Assembly: GCA_964614215.1 (NCBI GenBank)
Contig: CAZTKP010000060.1
Coordinates: 1-14,876 of the forward strand
Direction: 5' to 3'
Length of the DNA: 14,876 bases
Origin: CAZTKP01 sp964614215
GTDB lineage: Bacteria; UBP6; UBA1177
A program made the position numbers and the translations under genes. Positions 1 to 7,973 of this stretch are shown here, one piece after another (the stretch's first letter is position 1; every line of letters starts with the position of its first letter). The notes under the pieces are model-generated. The model saw only the letters and a program-made list of their open reading frames with translations. It did not search any database and was not told where the DNA came from.

Positions 1-302
1 AATCATTAAATGGTATTGACAAATTAACAAAATTAGAAGGTTTATCAGCTGGATCAAGTCAGCTAAAAACCATAGAAGAAGTAAAAAACTTAACTAGTTT
101 AAAATCTCTTTTTATTTCAACAAACTACCTCGAAAATGATGATCTTCCGGTACTGCTGAATCTGGAAAAGCTTGAGAAGTTGAATATTCGAGAAAATTGT
201 ATTACAGACTTTTCAGTAATTGATCAAATGAAGACAAATCTTCCTGATGCTGAAATACTCGGTGGCGTTATTGAAGCCCAGGACCTTAGTCGTTGTAATT
301 GA
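1..302 (+). CDS. Leucine-rich-repeat protein, C-terminal part (5' end outside window)
   Basis: An open frame enters from the left edge (first whole codon at 3) and stops at TGA 300-302, giving about 99 residues. It reads as leucine-rich repeats of roughly 22 residues, with patterns such as LTSLKSLFISTNYLEN and LEKLEKLNIRENCITD, where Leu/Ile recur every 2-3 positions and Asn sits at the conserved site. It ends in a short cap, PDAEILGG...LSRCN. LRRs of this SDS22/internalin-like spacing usually form a curved protein-binding surface. The partner and cell location cannot be judged because the N-terminus is missing. Codon use is A/T-rich (many TTA, AAA) compared with the genes to the right. The gene points toward the mutS2 end, with a repeat-rich spacer between them. 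The LRR call is fairly secure; the function is unknown. Confidence 0.75.
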   Translation, partial: SLNGIDKLTKLEGLSAGSSQLKTIEEVKNLTSLKSLFISTNYLENDDLPVLLNLEKLEKLNIRENCITDFSVIDQMKTNLPDAEILGGVIEAQDLSRCN

Positions 303-350
303 GTTATTCATCATTTTCAGTTGCAGATTGTTGAGAGAATTTCCTTAAAA

Positions 351-396
351 CCAAATAGGGTCAAACCAAATAGGGTCAAAAAACCAAATAGGGTCA
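351..396. repeat. Three direct copies of CCAAATAGGGTCA
   Basis: The 13-mer CCAAATAGGGTCA occurs exactly at 351-363, 366-378 and 384-396, separated by short A-rich spacers (start-to-start 15 and 18 bp). The third copy runs into GGCCAGC and forms the left arm of the inverted repeat at 391-442. GGGTCAGG/CCTGACCC-type elements resemble the short palindromic repeats that accompany REP-associated transposases in many proteobacteria, but no such gene is in the window. It could equally be a protein-binding array. Confidence 0.8.
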
Positions 397-442
397 GGCC
401 AGCAAAATTATATAAAAAAGTATAAAAATGCCGACCTGACCC
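391..442 (-). terminator. Inverted repeat downstream of mutS2; possible weak terminator or REP-like hairpin
   Basis: Arms 391-403 (GGGTCAGGCCAGC) and 430-442 (GCCGACCTGACCC) flank a 26-nt AT-rich loop. As a minus-strand transcript all 13 positions pair, because the two differences become G-U wobbles. On the plus strand the same two positions are A-C mismatches, so the structure favours the strand on which mutS2 is transcribed. A run of six U follows, but only about 7 nt after the stem, so this is not a textbook terminator. It could be an mRNA 3'-end stabiliser or part of a repeat family. Confidence 0.45.
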
Positions 443-471
443 CAAATTGAAAGATTTTTTCGGGGATGGGT

Positions 472-2796
472 TCACTTCTCAAACTTGACAACTGTTACTG
501 AATCGCCGCCTTCTTCTCTTGTACCTGCATCAAAGGAGTATCTGTATCTGCCCTGATATTTTTCAAGGAAGTTTCTAACGAAGTTTCTAAGTTTTCCTGA
601 ACCTATCCCGTGGACTATTGTAAGTGATATTGCTCCGCCTCCGTAGGCATCATCCAGTGCTTTTTCGATAGCCTCAGCAGCATCTTCAGTGAACTGTCCT
701 CTTACGTCACATTTTTCAACGAATTTGGTTTCCATCTGTGATTTCTGAGATGTTGTTTTTGTTTTTTTCTTTAGTTCTTTGACAATAATTCTGTCGATAG
801 GAGCTGAAAGTCTTTTTCCTTTGCAGGTGTATTCAGCATTTTTCCCTTTTATGTTCTGAAGAGTTCCTTCAAGTTTAAGCAGTTTGTCATAAACCAGAGT
901 TTTCCCTTTGATAACCTTATCTTTCACATCGGAAAGTTTGTCGCCTTCTGTTTCATCAAGCTGAACTTTCTGTCTGTTTATAGCATCTTTAACTGTTTCC
1001 TTTTCCTTTTTCAGCAGTGCGATCTTTTTTGTGGCTTTTGCAGAATCAAGTTTCTGTATCTTCTTTTTCATTTCAGCTTCTTCAAGATCCATGAGCTTTT
1101 TAAGAGACTGCAATCTTTCCTTTTCAAAGGTCTTTTCCTTCGTTTCAAGACTCTTTCTAAGATTTTCGATCTCTTCCTTTTCCTTTTTTACAGTCTTTTT
1201 CGATGCCTCTATCTCTTTTCTCAGTGCATCGAGTTCATCTTCCTTCTTTCTAAGCCTGTTGATCAGAGGTTCAATATTTTCTTCCTTTGTCAGCAGAAGT
1301 TTTTCAAGCTTTTTAATGAAGCTTTTCGGGAATCCTATCTCTTTGACCAGAGCCATTGCATTTGAGCTTCCGACAAGGTTGTACATGAATTTGTAATTGG
1401 GTCTGTTAGTTCTCTTATCAAAACCCATTGCAACGGGAATAAAGTGTTTATCCTCAAGCGCGATAGTCTTAACTTCAGCCAGATGACTGGTAACAACTGC
1501 GTAACAGTGTTTTTCAGCAAGAAACTCAAGATAGGCTCTTGAAATGGCGCCACCCTGAAGAGGATCTGTGCCGGTTCCGATCTCGTCGATGAGAACAAGG
1601 CTTGAATCATCAGCTTTTTCCGCAGTCTCATTTAGAAGTCTAAGGTGAGATGAGAAACTTGATTCACCTGCCGCTGCGCTCTGATTGTCTCCAAGCACCA
1701 GAAAAATATTCTCGAAATATGGAAGTTCAGCACTTTTTGCAGGAACAGGAAAGCCCCTCACAGCAAGGTAGGCGGCAGTTGCAACAGTTTTAAGTGAAAC
1801 TGTTTTTCCACCGGCGTTCGGTCCGCTGACGACCATTATTCTCTCATCATCGCTGAAGTTAAAATCGTTCTTGACGGTCTTGTCTTTTTCTGTAATGAAT
1901 ACAGGCGGATACCATGCTTTTTCAAGATTCATTTTCTTTTCACAAAACTCAGGAATACAGCAGGAGTACTTTTTCATCCACTTATATTTTGTATACAGGA
2001 TCTCAAGATGCATAGCCTTTGAAATACACTTTGAAACATAGTCGTACTCTCTGGAAAGAAGACCGCGAAGCTCTTTAAGGACTTTAATGATCTCTTCAAG
2101 CTCTCTGTTTGCAAGAAGAGACAGCGAATTGTTAAGTTCGATCAGCGGCAGAGGCTCAAGAAAAGCAGTCTGACCTGTTCTGCTGTAGTTATGAATGACT
2201 CCTTTGATCTTTCTCTTAAAGGCGGATTTAAAAGGCAGCACGTATCGGTCATCTCTTACTGTAAACCAGTCTTCCTGAAGAAAGCCGCTGAAGTCGGGAT
2301 GTCTCACCATTTTCTTTATTTCGGCAGAGATCTTCCTGTGAGTTTCCGTTAGCTGTTTTCTTATTTTTGCCAGTTCAGGGGACGCACTGGAACTTACTTC
2401 TCCTTTTTCGTTTACAGACTGCTTTATTGTCATTTCCAGACTGATATTCATTTTTATATCAAGAAGAGAACTGAGATTTTCGGCGTAGCCTGTTTCGCTG
2501 ACAAGTCCGCTGTTCTTTCTGAAAAGTTCGAGAAAATCTCCGATCGTTCTGTAGTCGGCAGCTTCGAGTGGTTCGTTCATATCGAACTGTTCAAGCACTT
2601 TTTTTACGCGATCCATATCATAGGAAAAGACGTTAGTCCCTGTTTCAACAACTGTGGCCGTTTCCCTTAAAGTGCCGAACTCTTTTTCTGCCGTCTCTTT
2701 TGATAGTGGCTGAATTTTCTTAAGTTCTTCTCTGCCGGACTGGCTGAGGGCATTTTCCCCGATCCAGTCAAGTATTGAATTCCATTCATTTTTCAT
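472..2796 (-). CDS. mutS2: MutS2 family ATPase/endonuclease with C-terminal Smr domain
   Basis: At 774 residues it matches full-length MutS2 (about 780). It starts with the typical MutS2 N-terminus (ILDWIGENALSQSGREEL). The ABC-type MutS ATPase carries Walker A GPNAGGKT at 325-332, a signature-like SSFSSH stretch, and Walker B with D404-E405 in LIDEIGTGTD. A long Lys/Glu-rich coiled coil follows (about 510-640). The C-terminal Smr domain has DVRG at 697-700 and HGIGSGKL at 729-736. It lacks the mismatch-recognition domain of MutS. Known roles of the family are suppression of recombination through branched-DNA binding and nicking and, in Bacillus subtilis, splitting of collided ribosomes; which applies here is not visible. 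ATG is preceded by AGGTGA at good spacing, 17 nt after the upstream stop, so it is the last gene of the operon. Confidence 0.95.
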   Translation of the reverse strand: MKNEWNSILDWIGENALSQSGREELKKIQPLSKETAEKEFGTLRETATVVETGTNVFSYDMDRVKKVLEQFDMNEPLEAADYRTIGDFLELFRKNSGLVSETGYAENLSSLLDIKMNISLEMTIKQSVNEKGEVSSSASPELAKIRKQLTETHRKISAEIKKMVRHPDFSGFLQEDWFTVRDDRYVLPFKSAFKRKIKGVIHNYSRTGQTAFLEPLPLIELNNSLSLLANRELEEIIKVLKELRGLLSREYDYVSKCISKAMHLEILYTKYKWMKKYSCCIPEFCEKKMNLEKAWYPPVFITEKDKTVKNDFNFSDDERIMVVSGPNAGGKTVSLKTVATAAYLAVRGFPVPAKSAELPYFENIFLVLGDNQSAAAGESSFSSHLRLLNETAEKADDSSLVLIDEIGTGTDPLQGGAISRAYLEFLAEKHCYAVVTSHLAEVKTIALEDKHFIPVAMGFDKRTNRPNYKFMYNLVGSSNAMALVKEIGFPKSFIKKLEKLLLTKEENIEPLINRLRKKEDELDALRKEIEASKKTVKKEKEEIENLRKSLETKEKTFEKERLQSLKKLMDLEEAEMKKKIQKLDSAKATKKIALLKKEKETVKDAINRQKVQLDETEGDKLSDVKDKVIKGKTLVYDKLLKLEGTLQNIKGKNAEYTCKGKRLSAPIDRIIVKELKKKTKTTSQKSQMETKFVEKCDVRGQFTEDAAEAIEKALDDAYGGGAISLTIVHGIGSGKLRNFVRNFLEKYQGRYRYSFDAGTREEGGDSVTVVKFEK

Positions 2797-2813
2797 TGGT
2801 CACCTGTTTAAGA

Positions 2814-3341
2814 TCATTCGGGGTCGTTTGAAGTGATAATGCCGGGAGCAGGGAGAGTAACCCCCAGAATTTTCTCCAGATTAAAACTGTTCTCTCTCAG
2901 AATATAGTAGTATTCCTTTTCGTTCTGGTCTGATTCTTCAGCCTTATATCGGTACTGCTCAAGATCTTCTACTGTCATATCACTGAATGCCGGGCATTTT
3001 TCAGTAACTTCCTTCCGCCACTCTTCATCTGAGAAAAATTCTGAAACAAAAGGTGTGTGTTCACAGTGAAAAGGTTTGAATTTATGGATCGTACACAGCT
3101 TATCTTCGCTGAAAACGCACAGCTCCTTTTTATCTTTTTTCAGGACAAGATAGGGGATGTACAGATAGGAACCGTTCCCTTCAATTACTTCAAAAAGAAT
3201 GTAGTCGGTATATTTATCAACAAAATCCTGTAGACTCATTTTAAGTTCCGATGATATTCTTTTTACATCATCCGGATAGAGAAAGGCGGAGCCCTCGCCT
3301 CGGCAGCACTCACCGCACATAGTACAGATAAAATCCTTCAT
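2814..3341 (-). CDS. YkgJ family cysteine cluster protein (putative metal binding)
   Basis: This 175-residue cytosolic protein has the CxxCxxCC signature near its N-terminus (C6, C9, C12, C13 in ICTMCGECCRG). More cysteines follow at C75, C83, C93 and C116, in the family-type context LCTIHKFKPFHC. That set is diagnostic of the YkgJ/UPF0153 family, thought to chelate zinc or an iron-sulfur cluster; the biochemical role of the family is not established. AAGGAAC precedes the ATG, only 7 nt beyond the stop of the upstream gene and 17 nt before mutS2, so it is almost certainly cotranscribed. Nothing in the context fixes a substrate. The family assignment is strong and any function beyond metal binding is unknown. 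Confidence 0.85.
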   Translation of the reverse strand: MKDFICTMCGECCRGEGSAFLYPDDVKRISSELKMSLQDFVDKYTDYILFEVIEGNGSYLYIPYLVLKKDKKELCVFSEDKLCTIHKFKPFHCEHTPFVSEFFSDEEWRKEVTEKCPAFSDMTVEDLEQYRYKAEESDQNEKEYYYILRENSFNLEKILGVTLPAPGIITSNDPE

Positions 3342-3348
3342 TGTTCCT

Positions 3349-5130
3349 TTATGGTTTTAATCTGTTTCTAAAATAATTATAAGCTCTTATGGTGTTTGAG
3401 AGCTTGACGGTATCCGATCCGTTAAAAGATCTTACACCGCCCTGAACTTTCACTTTTGTCTGGGGATCTTTCCATCTGGGGAAGTCGTCTCCCGTTACAG
3501 TAATAAACCGGATAAAGCTGCCCAGCCCGGATTCAATTTCCAGGAGCTCTCTTTCAAGGAGCCCTTGTTTCTTTAATTCCGCCAGACCCGATGCCACTGC
3601 AAGGCTTAATGCGGTATCAGGCATGTCTGATCTTTTTGTAGAGATACTGCCGGAAGTTCCGTAGAAACCTCTGCTGTCAACAAGCACTTCTTTAAAAAGA
3701 CCGGCCTGATCGTTTATGAATCTATGTATCTTTTCAGAAAGCGGGCTATTTTTCGGCGGGATCAGTTTCCCCAGGTAGATAATGAGTCTGATCTTATCTT
3801 TTCTGTTCAGTCTGCCGAACTCTTTTTCAGCAGCATCGAACAGCTTTTCTGTGCTGACAGGATCGTTACTGCTTAGAAGGTGACTTTCAAGAAAAAATCC
3901 GGTATATACTGGATCTTTCTGTGTCAAAGTTTTTACTTTCTCAAAGTCAGAGAACCTTTCAGCTATTGATGAAAGTCTGTCTTCAGCCATATCCGCTTTG
4001 CCTGAAAGGTTAATAATGTTGAAAAGATAGCTCGAAGTAAGGTCTGAAAGGTCCTTTTGCAGAAGCCTGCCAAGGATATTAACTGCTTTTGGAGAATCTA
4101 TCATAACTTCGGCAAGAGACAACTGGGTAAAGAAAGATGCGTCCTTTTCGCCTCTTTTTCCGTCAGAGATGTTTCTTTCAAGAGGAAACCGCTTTTTTTC
4201 ATTGAGAACATTTTCAAGATGTTTCCTTAAGAACATCATCACAATATTGTCAGAGTAATCTTTTTTAAGAAGCGCACTGCTGCCTGCCCATGGAACCATT
4301 TTCTGTCCATTCTCAAAATACTGGGAAGTTCTGAAAAGATAGATCTTTGCCAGTTCATTTTTATACTCATCCTTTTTCAGGCCATACTGTCTTCCTTTTC
4401 TGTCAAGAACCTTCATAGCGTTTTTTGAATATTCAAAAGGAAGAACTCTGATCTTTGCACCTCTGGAGCTGATGTAAAGTCCGTCTGTCTCGTTGTTGAG
4501 AAGTCCGTTAATATGTTCAGGCTCTTTTTGCTCAACAAATGTGTAGCTGTGATGGAAAAGCAGCTTTAGAGCAAGCTTTGAAAGATCCTGCTTTTTAAAC
4601 GCACACATTTCAGTGAAAAGTCTCCTGAAACCTTTATCCACCTGAAAGAGAGATGTTTTATAAAAAGTAGTCGAGCATACCATTTCTCCGCTACGGTCAT
4701 ACATTAGTCCGGTTACTGAGACCTTGCTGTCCTCAAGTTCTCCCGGAGTGCAATCCGAAGTTCTAATACATTTTTGAATATGATCGGCCAGAGAGGAAAA
4801 ATCCGTTGACTCTTTTTTTAACAGAACTCCTTCCGGACCTTTGTAAAGATAATGGTGATCTTCCAGTCTGCCGAGAGATACTGCACGTTTCTGAAAAGGA
4901 TTGTCGGTCTTACTGATCAGGATACACCTGTTCTTTGCAGCTTTAAGGTCACTTTCGGAAGTTGACTTGTTATCAGTTGTATAGACACCTCCACACTCGT
5001 CCTCTACGATCCTATCGAGCATTTTTTCAGGTTTCATAAGTTCAGAGATAACAACTACGGTGGAAAAAACAACCGTAACCAGAACTGTAAGGACGGATAT
5101 TATTTTGAGAAGACGTTCGGAAGTAAGCAT
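3349..5130 (-). CDS. Membrane-anchored exported protein, 593 aa; possible AMMECR1-like segment plus helical C-terminal domain
   Basis: Not confidently recognised. A single N-terminal hydrophobic helix (about residues 9-32) follows LTSERLLK, which suggests an uncleaved anchor with the bulk outside the cytoplasm. The first half holds scattered cysteines, including KCIRTSDC. It also holds a stretch reading DGLYISSRGAKIRVLPFE, then LKKDEYKNELAKIYLFRTSQYFE, which recalls the C-terminal part of AMMECR1 domains (G-hydrophobic, G, LP, then IY-F near the end). The second half is helix-rich and ends in GGVRSFNGSDTVKLSNTIRA, reminiscent of the last turn of alpha/alpha-toroid enzymes. Both likenesses are tentative, and no catalytic set could be placed. 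The ATG is only 1 nt after the upstream TAA (TAAGATG), so translation is probably coupled to the PpiD-like chaperone gene, hinting at an envelope role. Confidence 0.75.
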   Translation of the reverse strand: MLTSERLLKIISVLTVLVTVVFSTVVVISELMKPEKMLDRIVEDECGGVYTTDNKSTSESDLKAAKNRCILISKTDNPFQKRAVSLGRLEDHHYLYKGPEGVLLKKESTDFSSLADHIQKCIRTSDCTPGELEDSKVSVTGLMYDRSGEMVCSTTFYKTSLFQVDKGFRRLFTEMCAFKKQDLSKLALKLLFHHSYTFVEQKEPEHINGLLNNETDGLYISSRGAKIRVLPFEYSKNAMKVLDRKGRQYGLKKDEYKNELAKIYLFRTSQYFENGQKMVPWAGSSALLKKDYSDNIVMMFLRKHLENVLNEKKRFPLERNISDGKRGEKDASFFTQLSLAEVMIDSPKAVNILGRLLQKDLSDLTSSYLFNIINLSGKADMAEDRLSSIAERFSDFEKVKTLTQKDPVYTGFFLESHLLSSNDPVSTEKLFDAAEKEFGRLNRKDKIRLIIYLGKLIPPKNSPLSEKIHRFINDQAGLFKEVLVDSRGFYGTSGSISTKRSDMPDTALSLAVASGLAELKKQGLLERELLEIESGLGSFIRFITVTGDDFPRWKDPQTKVKVQGGVRSFNGSDTVKLSNTIRAYNYFRNRLKP

Positions 5131-5131
5131 C

Positions 5132-6382
5132 TTACTGCTCTTGCGGAGCTTCGTATATCTGCATAAATTTGTGGTTGATGACTACATTGGCACTGTTTCT
5201 GAGTTCGTTAACATACTTTTCGATAAGTTGAGCTGCTTTAGCTGTTTTAAGTCTCTCAGTAATATCGCTCTTTGATTCTTCGAACTTTTTCATGTCAGCA
5301 GGTTTATGTTCCTTAATTCCTGCAACCACTGCATTTTTGTCACCAGTCATGAAAACTTTATCGAAAATGCCGTTTTTCTTTTCAAAAAGTTTTTTTACAA
5401 ACTCAGGACTGAAGCCTACACCCTGAACGAATTTTGACTTTCTTGAGACTGAAAGAATGTCTTTTTTATCAACGTTCCAGTCAGGAATGATCTTTGCCGC
5501 ATCCTCAGCGGTCATTTCAGGATTTTCCTTAACTTTAGCAAGAAGTTCCTCAGCATCCTTTTTCATCTTCTTTGTGATCATCTTTTTAACGATCATGTCT
5601 TTTGCAACTTCGTTCTTAGAATTCTCGAAAGTGGTTTTGCCGTCTTTTTCCTTTGAGCTGTATTTTGAAACATTGTCCTGAAAAGTGAGCTTAACTTCGT
5701 TTTCGTTCTTTTTCAGATATTCAGCCACTTCTTCCGGCTTAACTGCCTCCGTAAGCTTTTCCTTTGCTTCTTTCTTAAGTGCTGAAGTCTGGAAAGTATA
5801 TGCCCATGCATCGATCTTTTCATTTGTATCGATATAGTCGTCCTCAACTTCTATTTCAGCAACATCAACTGTATGAAAAAGGTATTTTCTTAGTTTTCCT
5901 GCAAGAATTTCGCCTTTTATCTTGTTCTCATATTCCGCAACAGTTGAGTTCAGGTTGAACTGTACCAGTTTGTTGTAGGCATCTCTGTCAAAAGTTCCGT
6001 TTTTCTGAAAAGAAGGATCGTTAACTATGCGGTCTCTCACTTCCTGATCGGAAACTTCAAAACCGAGGCTGTCGGCCTTGTCCGCCATGAGGATCTGAGC
6101 AATAAGCCCATCGAGAGCCTTTTCCGGAAGTTTATACTGAATGGCCATTTCGTTGTTGAACTCTTTGAAGAATCTTGCGTGGTAGTTGTAGAGGTTGTTA
6201 TAGGCATAACGGAATTCGGCAATGGTGATTATTTTGCCGTCAACACTTGCAGCGTAGGTCTTTGAGCTACTGCATCCGCCGTCGCTACCCGGACCGAATG
6301 AGATCACGAAAGTAACGATAATAGCCGCAAACATTAAGGAAACTAGAATTGAACTGCTTTTCTTTCTGATGTCCTGAAACAT
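5132..6382 (-). CDS. PpiD/SurA-like membrane-anchored periplasmic chaperone lacking a parvulin domain
   Basis: This 416-residue protein begins with a short cytosolic tail (MFQDIRKKSS) and one transmembrane helix (about 11-31). A PpiD/SurA N-terminal-type helical domain follows (AASVDGKIITIAEFRYAYNN, then LDGLIAQILMADKADSLGFEVSDQEVRDRI and FQKNGTFDRDAYNKLV, about 45-165). This is the order seen in PpiD, which assists folding of exported and outer-membrane proteins at the SecYEG exit. E. coli PpiD is 623 residues and carries an inactive parvulin domain; here no parvulin motif is visible and a Lys/Glu-rich helical segment occupies that place. The C-terminal helices (about 365-405) look like the distal chaperone arm. 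AAGGGG precedes the ATG at good spacing, and a promoter lies about 45 nt upstream. First gene of a four-gene operon. Confidence 0.8.
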   Translation of the reverse strand: MFQDIRKKSSSILVSLMFAAIIVTFVISFGPGSDGGCSSSKTYAASVDGKIITIAEFRYAYNNLYNYHARFFKEFNNEMAIQYKLPEKALDGLIAQILMADKADSLGFEVSDQEVRDRIVNDPSFQKNGTFDRDAYNKLVQFNLNSTVAEYENKIKGEILAGKLRKYLFHTVDVAEIEVEDDYIDTNEKIDAWAYTFQTSALKKEAKEKLTEAVKPEEVAEYLKKNENEVKLTFQDNVSKYSSKEKDGKTTFENSKNEVAKDMIVKKMITKKMKKDAEELLAKVKENPEMTAEDAAKIIPDWNVDKKDILSVSRKSKFVQGVGFSPEFVKKLFEKKNGIFDKVFMTGDKNAVVAGIKEHKPADMKKFEESKSDITERLKTAKAAQLIEKYVNELRNSANVVINHKFMQIYEAPQEQ

Positions 6383-6427
6383 TTATAAACCCCTTATTAA
6401 AATAAAGATACAAAAAATACTTTGGGG

Positions 6428-6455
6428 ATTGTATAAACAAAGTCTCAAAAATCAA
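6428..6455 (-). promoter_or_regulatory. Candidate sigma70 promoter for the PpiD-like/593-aa/ykgJ/mutS2 operon
   Basis: On the minus strand, -35 TTGATT (6450-6455) and -10 TACAAT (6428-6433) are 16 nt apart. The predicted start lies near 6421, giving a leader of about 38 nt before the ATG at 6382. No hairpin-plus-U-run is seen between the tRNA and this promoter, so readthrough from upstream is also possible. Confidence 0.5.
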
Positions 6456-6489
6456 TATTTTGGAAAATTTTGAATTTGTGAGGAAAGAT

Positions 6490-6576
6490 TGGTGCCGGAG
6501 GCCGGAATCGAACCGGCACGGAGTTGCCCCCGCTGGATTTTGAGTCCAGTGCGTCTACCAATTTCACCACTCCGGC
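6490..6576 (-). tRNA. tRNA-Leu(CAA)
   Basis: This is an 87-nt type II tRNA with encoded CCA. The acceptor stem GCCGGAG (6570-6576) pairs with CTCCGGC (6494-6500), followed by discriminator A and CCA (6490-6492). The D-arm region reads GGTGAAATTGGTAGACGC, typical of tRNA-Leu. The anticodon stem CTGGA/TCCAG encloses the loop CTCAAAA, giving anticodon CAA, which decodes UUG. There is a long variable arm, and the T-arm contains GGTTCGATTCC. It sits between adk and the PpiD-like gene and has its own promoter. Secure. Confidence 0.97.
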
Positions 6577-6591
6577 ATTAAAAGGCATGGG

Positions 6592-6619
6592 ATTCTACAT
6601 TTTGAGGGATCGAAGTCAA
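6592..6619 (-). promoter_or_regulatory. Promoter for tRNA-Leu
   Basis: On the minus strand, -35 TTGACT (6614-6619) and -10 TAGAAT (6592-6597) are 16 nt apart. The -10 box ends 15 nt before the mature 5' end of the tRNA, so a leader of about 8 nt would be trimmed by RNase P. It sits immediately after the adk stop codon. Confidence 0.65.
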
Positions 6620-6623
6620 ATTT

Positions 6624-7193
6624 TTAGAAAGAGCTGATATGTGAAACGATTTCCTGATTGATCTCGTCAATTGATCTGAGACCGTCGATGCCGACATAAA
6701 GATCTTTTTTCATGTAGTAATCCGCGATCGGAGCAGTTTTTGATTTGTACTGTCTGAAGCGTTCGCGAATGATCTCAGGATTATCATCTACACGTCCTTC
6801 GATCTCAGCCCTTTTCAGGAGTCTGGCTAATGACTCCTCTTCAGAAATAAGAAGTTCCATCAGAGCGTTAAGCTTCATGTCAAGGGATGAAAGAAGCTCG
6901 TCAAGCATCTGTGCCTGTTTGACAGTTCTTGGAAACCCGTCAAAAAGGAATCCTGACGGATTCATTAATCTTTCCAACTCCTTGCGAAACATCTCAAAGA
7001 TGATCTTATCGGCAAGGAGTTCTCCTTTTGAAATAACCTCCTCAGCTTTTTTCCCGCACTCTGTGCCGGCTTCGATCTCTCTGCGGATTATATCGCCGGT
7101 TGAAATGTGGACAAACCCCATTTTGTCTGAAAGCAGCTTCGATTGAGTTCCTTTTCCGGCTCCCGGGACACCGAAAAGAGCAATGTTTATCAT
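6624..7193 (-). CDS. adk: Adenylate kinase, short-LID type
   Basis: This enzyme interconverts ATP + AMP and 2 ADP in the cytosol. From the chosen start it is 189 residues. The P-loop GVPGAGKGTQ is at residues 8-17, followed by the AMP-binding STGDIIRREI, then DGFPRT, and a LID/arginine region EGRVDDNPEIIRERF. The LID is the short form without the zinc-type Cys cluster, as in many bacteria and eukaryotic AK1. The frame could open at a TTG at 7203-7205, but GGAG overlaps that site and lies 6 nt before the second of two adjacent ATGs (7191-7193), so I start there; the ATG at 7194-7196 is the alternative. It is monocistronic or reads through into tRNA-Leu. Confidence 0.95.
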   Translation of the reverse strand: MINIALFGVPGAGKGTQSKLLSDKMGFVHISTGDIIRREIEAGTECGKKAEEVISKGELLADKIIFEMFRKELERLMNPSGFLFDGFPRTVKQAQMLDELLSSLDMKLNALMELLISEEESLARLLKRAEIEGRVDDNPEIIRERFRQYKSKTAPIADYYMKKDLYVGIDGLRSIDEINQEIVSHISSF

Positions 7194-7225
7194 CATCGGC
7201 TCCAAATTAAAGTGATGCTTTTGTT

Positions 7226-7253
7226 AGTATATCATCGTAATAATGTTTGTTAA
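7226..7253 (-). promoter_or_regulatory. Promoter for adk
   Basis: On the minus strand, -35 TTAACA (7248-7253) and -10 TATACT (7226-7231) have a 16-nt spacer. The predicted start is about 7219, leaving a leader of about 26 nt with GGAG before the ATG. The divergent HAD gene begins 145 bp away; on the plus strand a TTTACA near 7273 is only a weak candidate promoter for it. Confidence 0.65.
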
Positions 7254-7337
7254 AGAAAAAAATGGCGAAAAAGTTTACATTAAACAAGTTTGTGCGATTC
7301 TTAATTTCAGACATCTGAAATGAAAGGGGTGTTTATT

Positions 7338-7940
7338 GTGGAAAACATGAAAAAAGACCTGGTGCTTTTTGATTTTGATAAAACTATCACGGATAGAGAT
7401 ACTTTTTTTGATTTTATGAGCTATGCGTGCGGAAAGATCAAGGTTTCTCTGGTGATATTTAGACTTTTTCCTCATATCTTCCTTCATCTGGCAGGTTTTA
7501 TTGACGGCGGAAAGCTGAAGGAACTTTTTTTCAGGAGACTGATAGGCGGATGGAAGCTGGAAACGCTTGAAAATGCGGCACTCAGGTACACAGAGGAACG
7601 TCTTCCTCAAATTGTAAGGGGGGCAGCTCTGAATGAAATAAAGAAACATAGGGAAAACGGAGCTGATATGGCCATAGTTTCAGCTTCTCCATCTGTCTGG
7701 ATCAAATTTTTTGCCAGGCAGCAGAAGATGGATCTTCTGTCAACCGAACTGGAGATAAATGAAGGAACCGTAACGGGAAATATCGAGGGAAGGAATTGCC
7801 GTGGTCAGGAAAAGGTGGAAAGGATAAAAAAGCATTACGATCTTTCCAAATACGAAAATATTTTCGCCTATGGGGATTCAGCTGGAGACAGAGAAATGAT
7901 CGCTCTCGCAAATCATAAGTATTACAGGGTACTTAAGTGA
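7338..7940 (+). CDS. HAD superfamily IB phosphatase (SerB/PgpC-like)
   Basis: This 200-residue cytosolic hydrolase has all HAD motifs. Motif I is FDFDKT (nucleophile D12, general acid D14), motif II is the Ser in VSASPS (115-118), the motif III Lys lies in GQEKVERI, and motif IV is YGDSAGDREM (178-187). A helical cap containing hydrophobic stretches sits between motifs I and II. The pattern SASPSVW...TGNIEGRNCRGQEKV...NHKYYRVL matches the family-IB group that includes PgpC (phosphatidylglycerophosphate phosphatase) and uncharacterised phosphatases. The substrate cannot be told from sequence. AAGGGG lies 8 nt before GTG 7338, which I take as the start; an upstream in-frame ATG at 7320 has no ribosome-binding site and the ATG at 7347 has a weak one. 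Confidence 0.85.
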   Translation: MENMKKDLVLFDFDKTITDRDTFFDFMSYACGKIKVSLVIFRLFPHIFLHLAGFIDGGKLKELFFRRLIGGWKLETLENAALRYTEERLPQIVRGAALNEIKKHRENGADMAIVSASPSVWIKFFARQQKMDLLSTELEINEGTVTGNIEGRNCRGQEKVERIKKHYDLSKYENIFAYGDSAGDREMIALANHKYYRVLK

Positions 7941-7973
7941 TTTGAGCTCTTGTTTGGCGGGACATATTTTAAG

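Noticed and set aside
351..396. CRISPR array
   Set aside because: The three repeats are only 13 bp and the spacers 2-5 bp, with no cas genes; this does not fit CRISPR.
1031..1396. Plus-strand Ser/Phe-rich 121-codon frame inside mutS2
   Set aside because: It is the antisense shadow of the Lys/Glu-rich coiled coil (AAG/GAA codons read as Phe/Ser on the other strand).
7275..7649. Minus-strand frame opposite the HAD phosphatase gene
   Set aside because: It lies antisense to a gene with complete HAD motifs, has no recognisable domain and no good ribosome-binding site.
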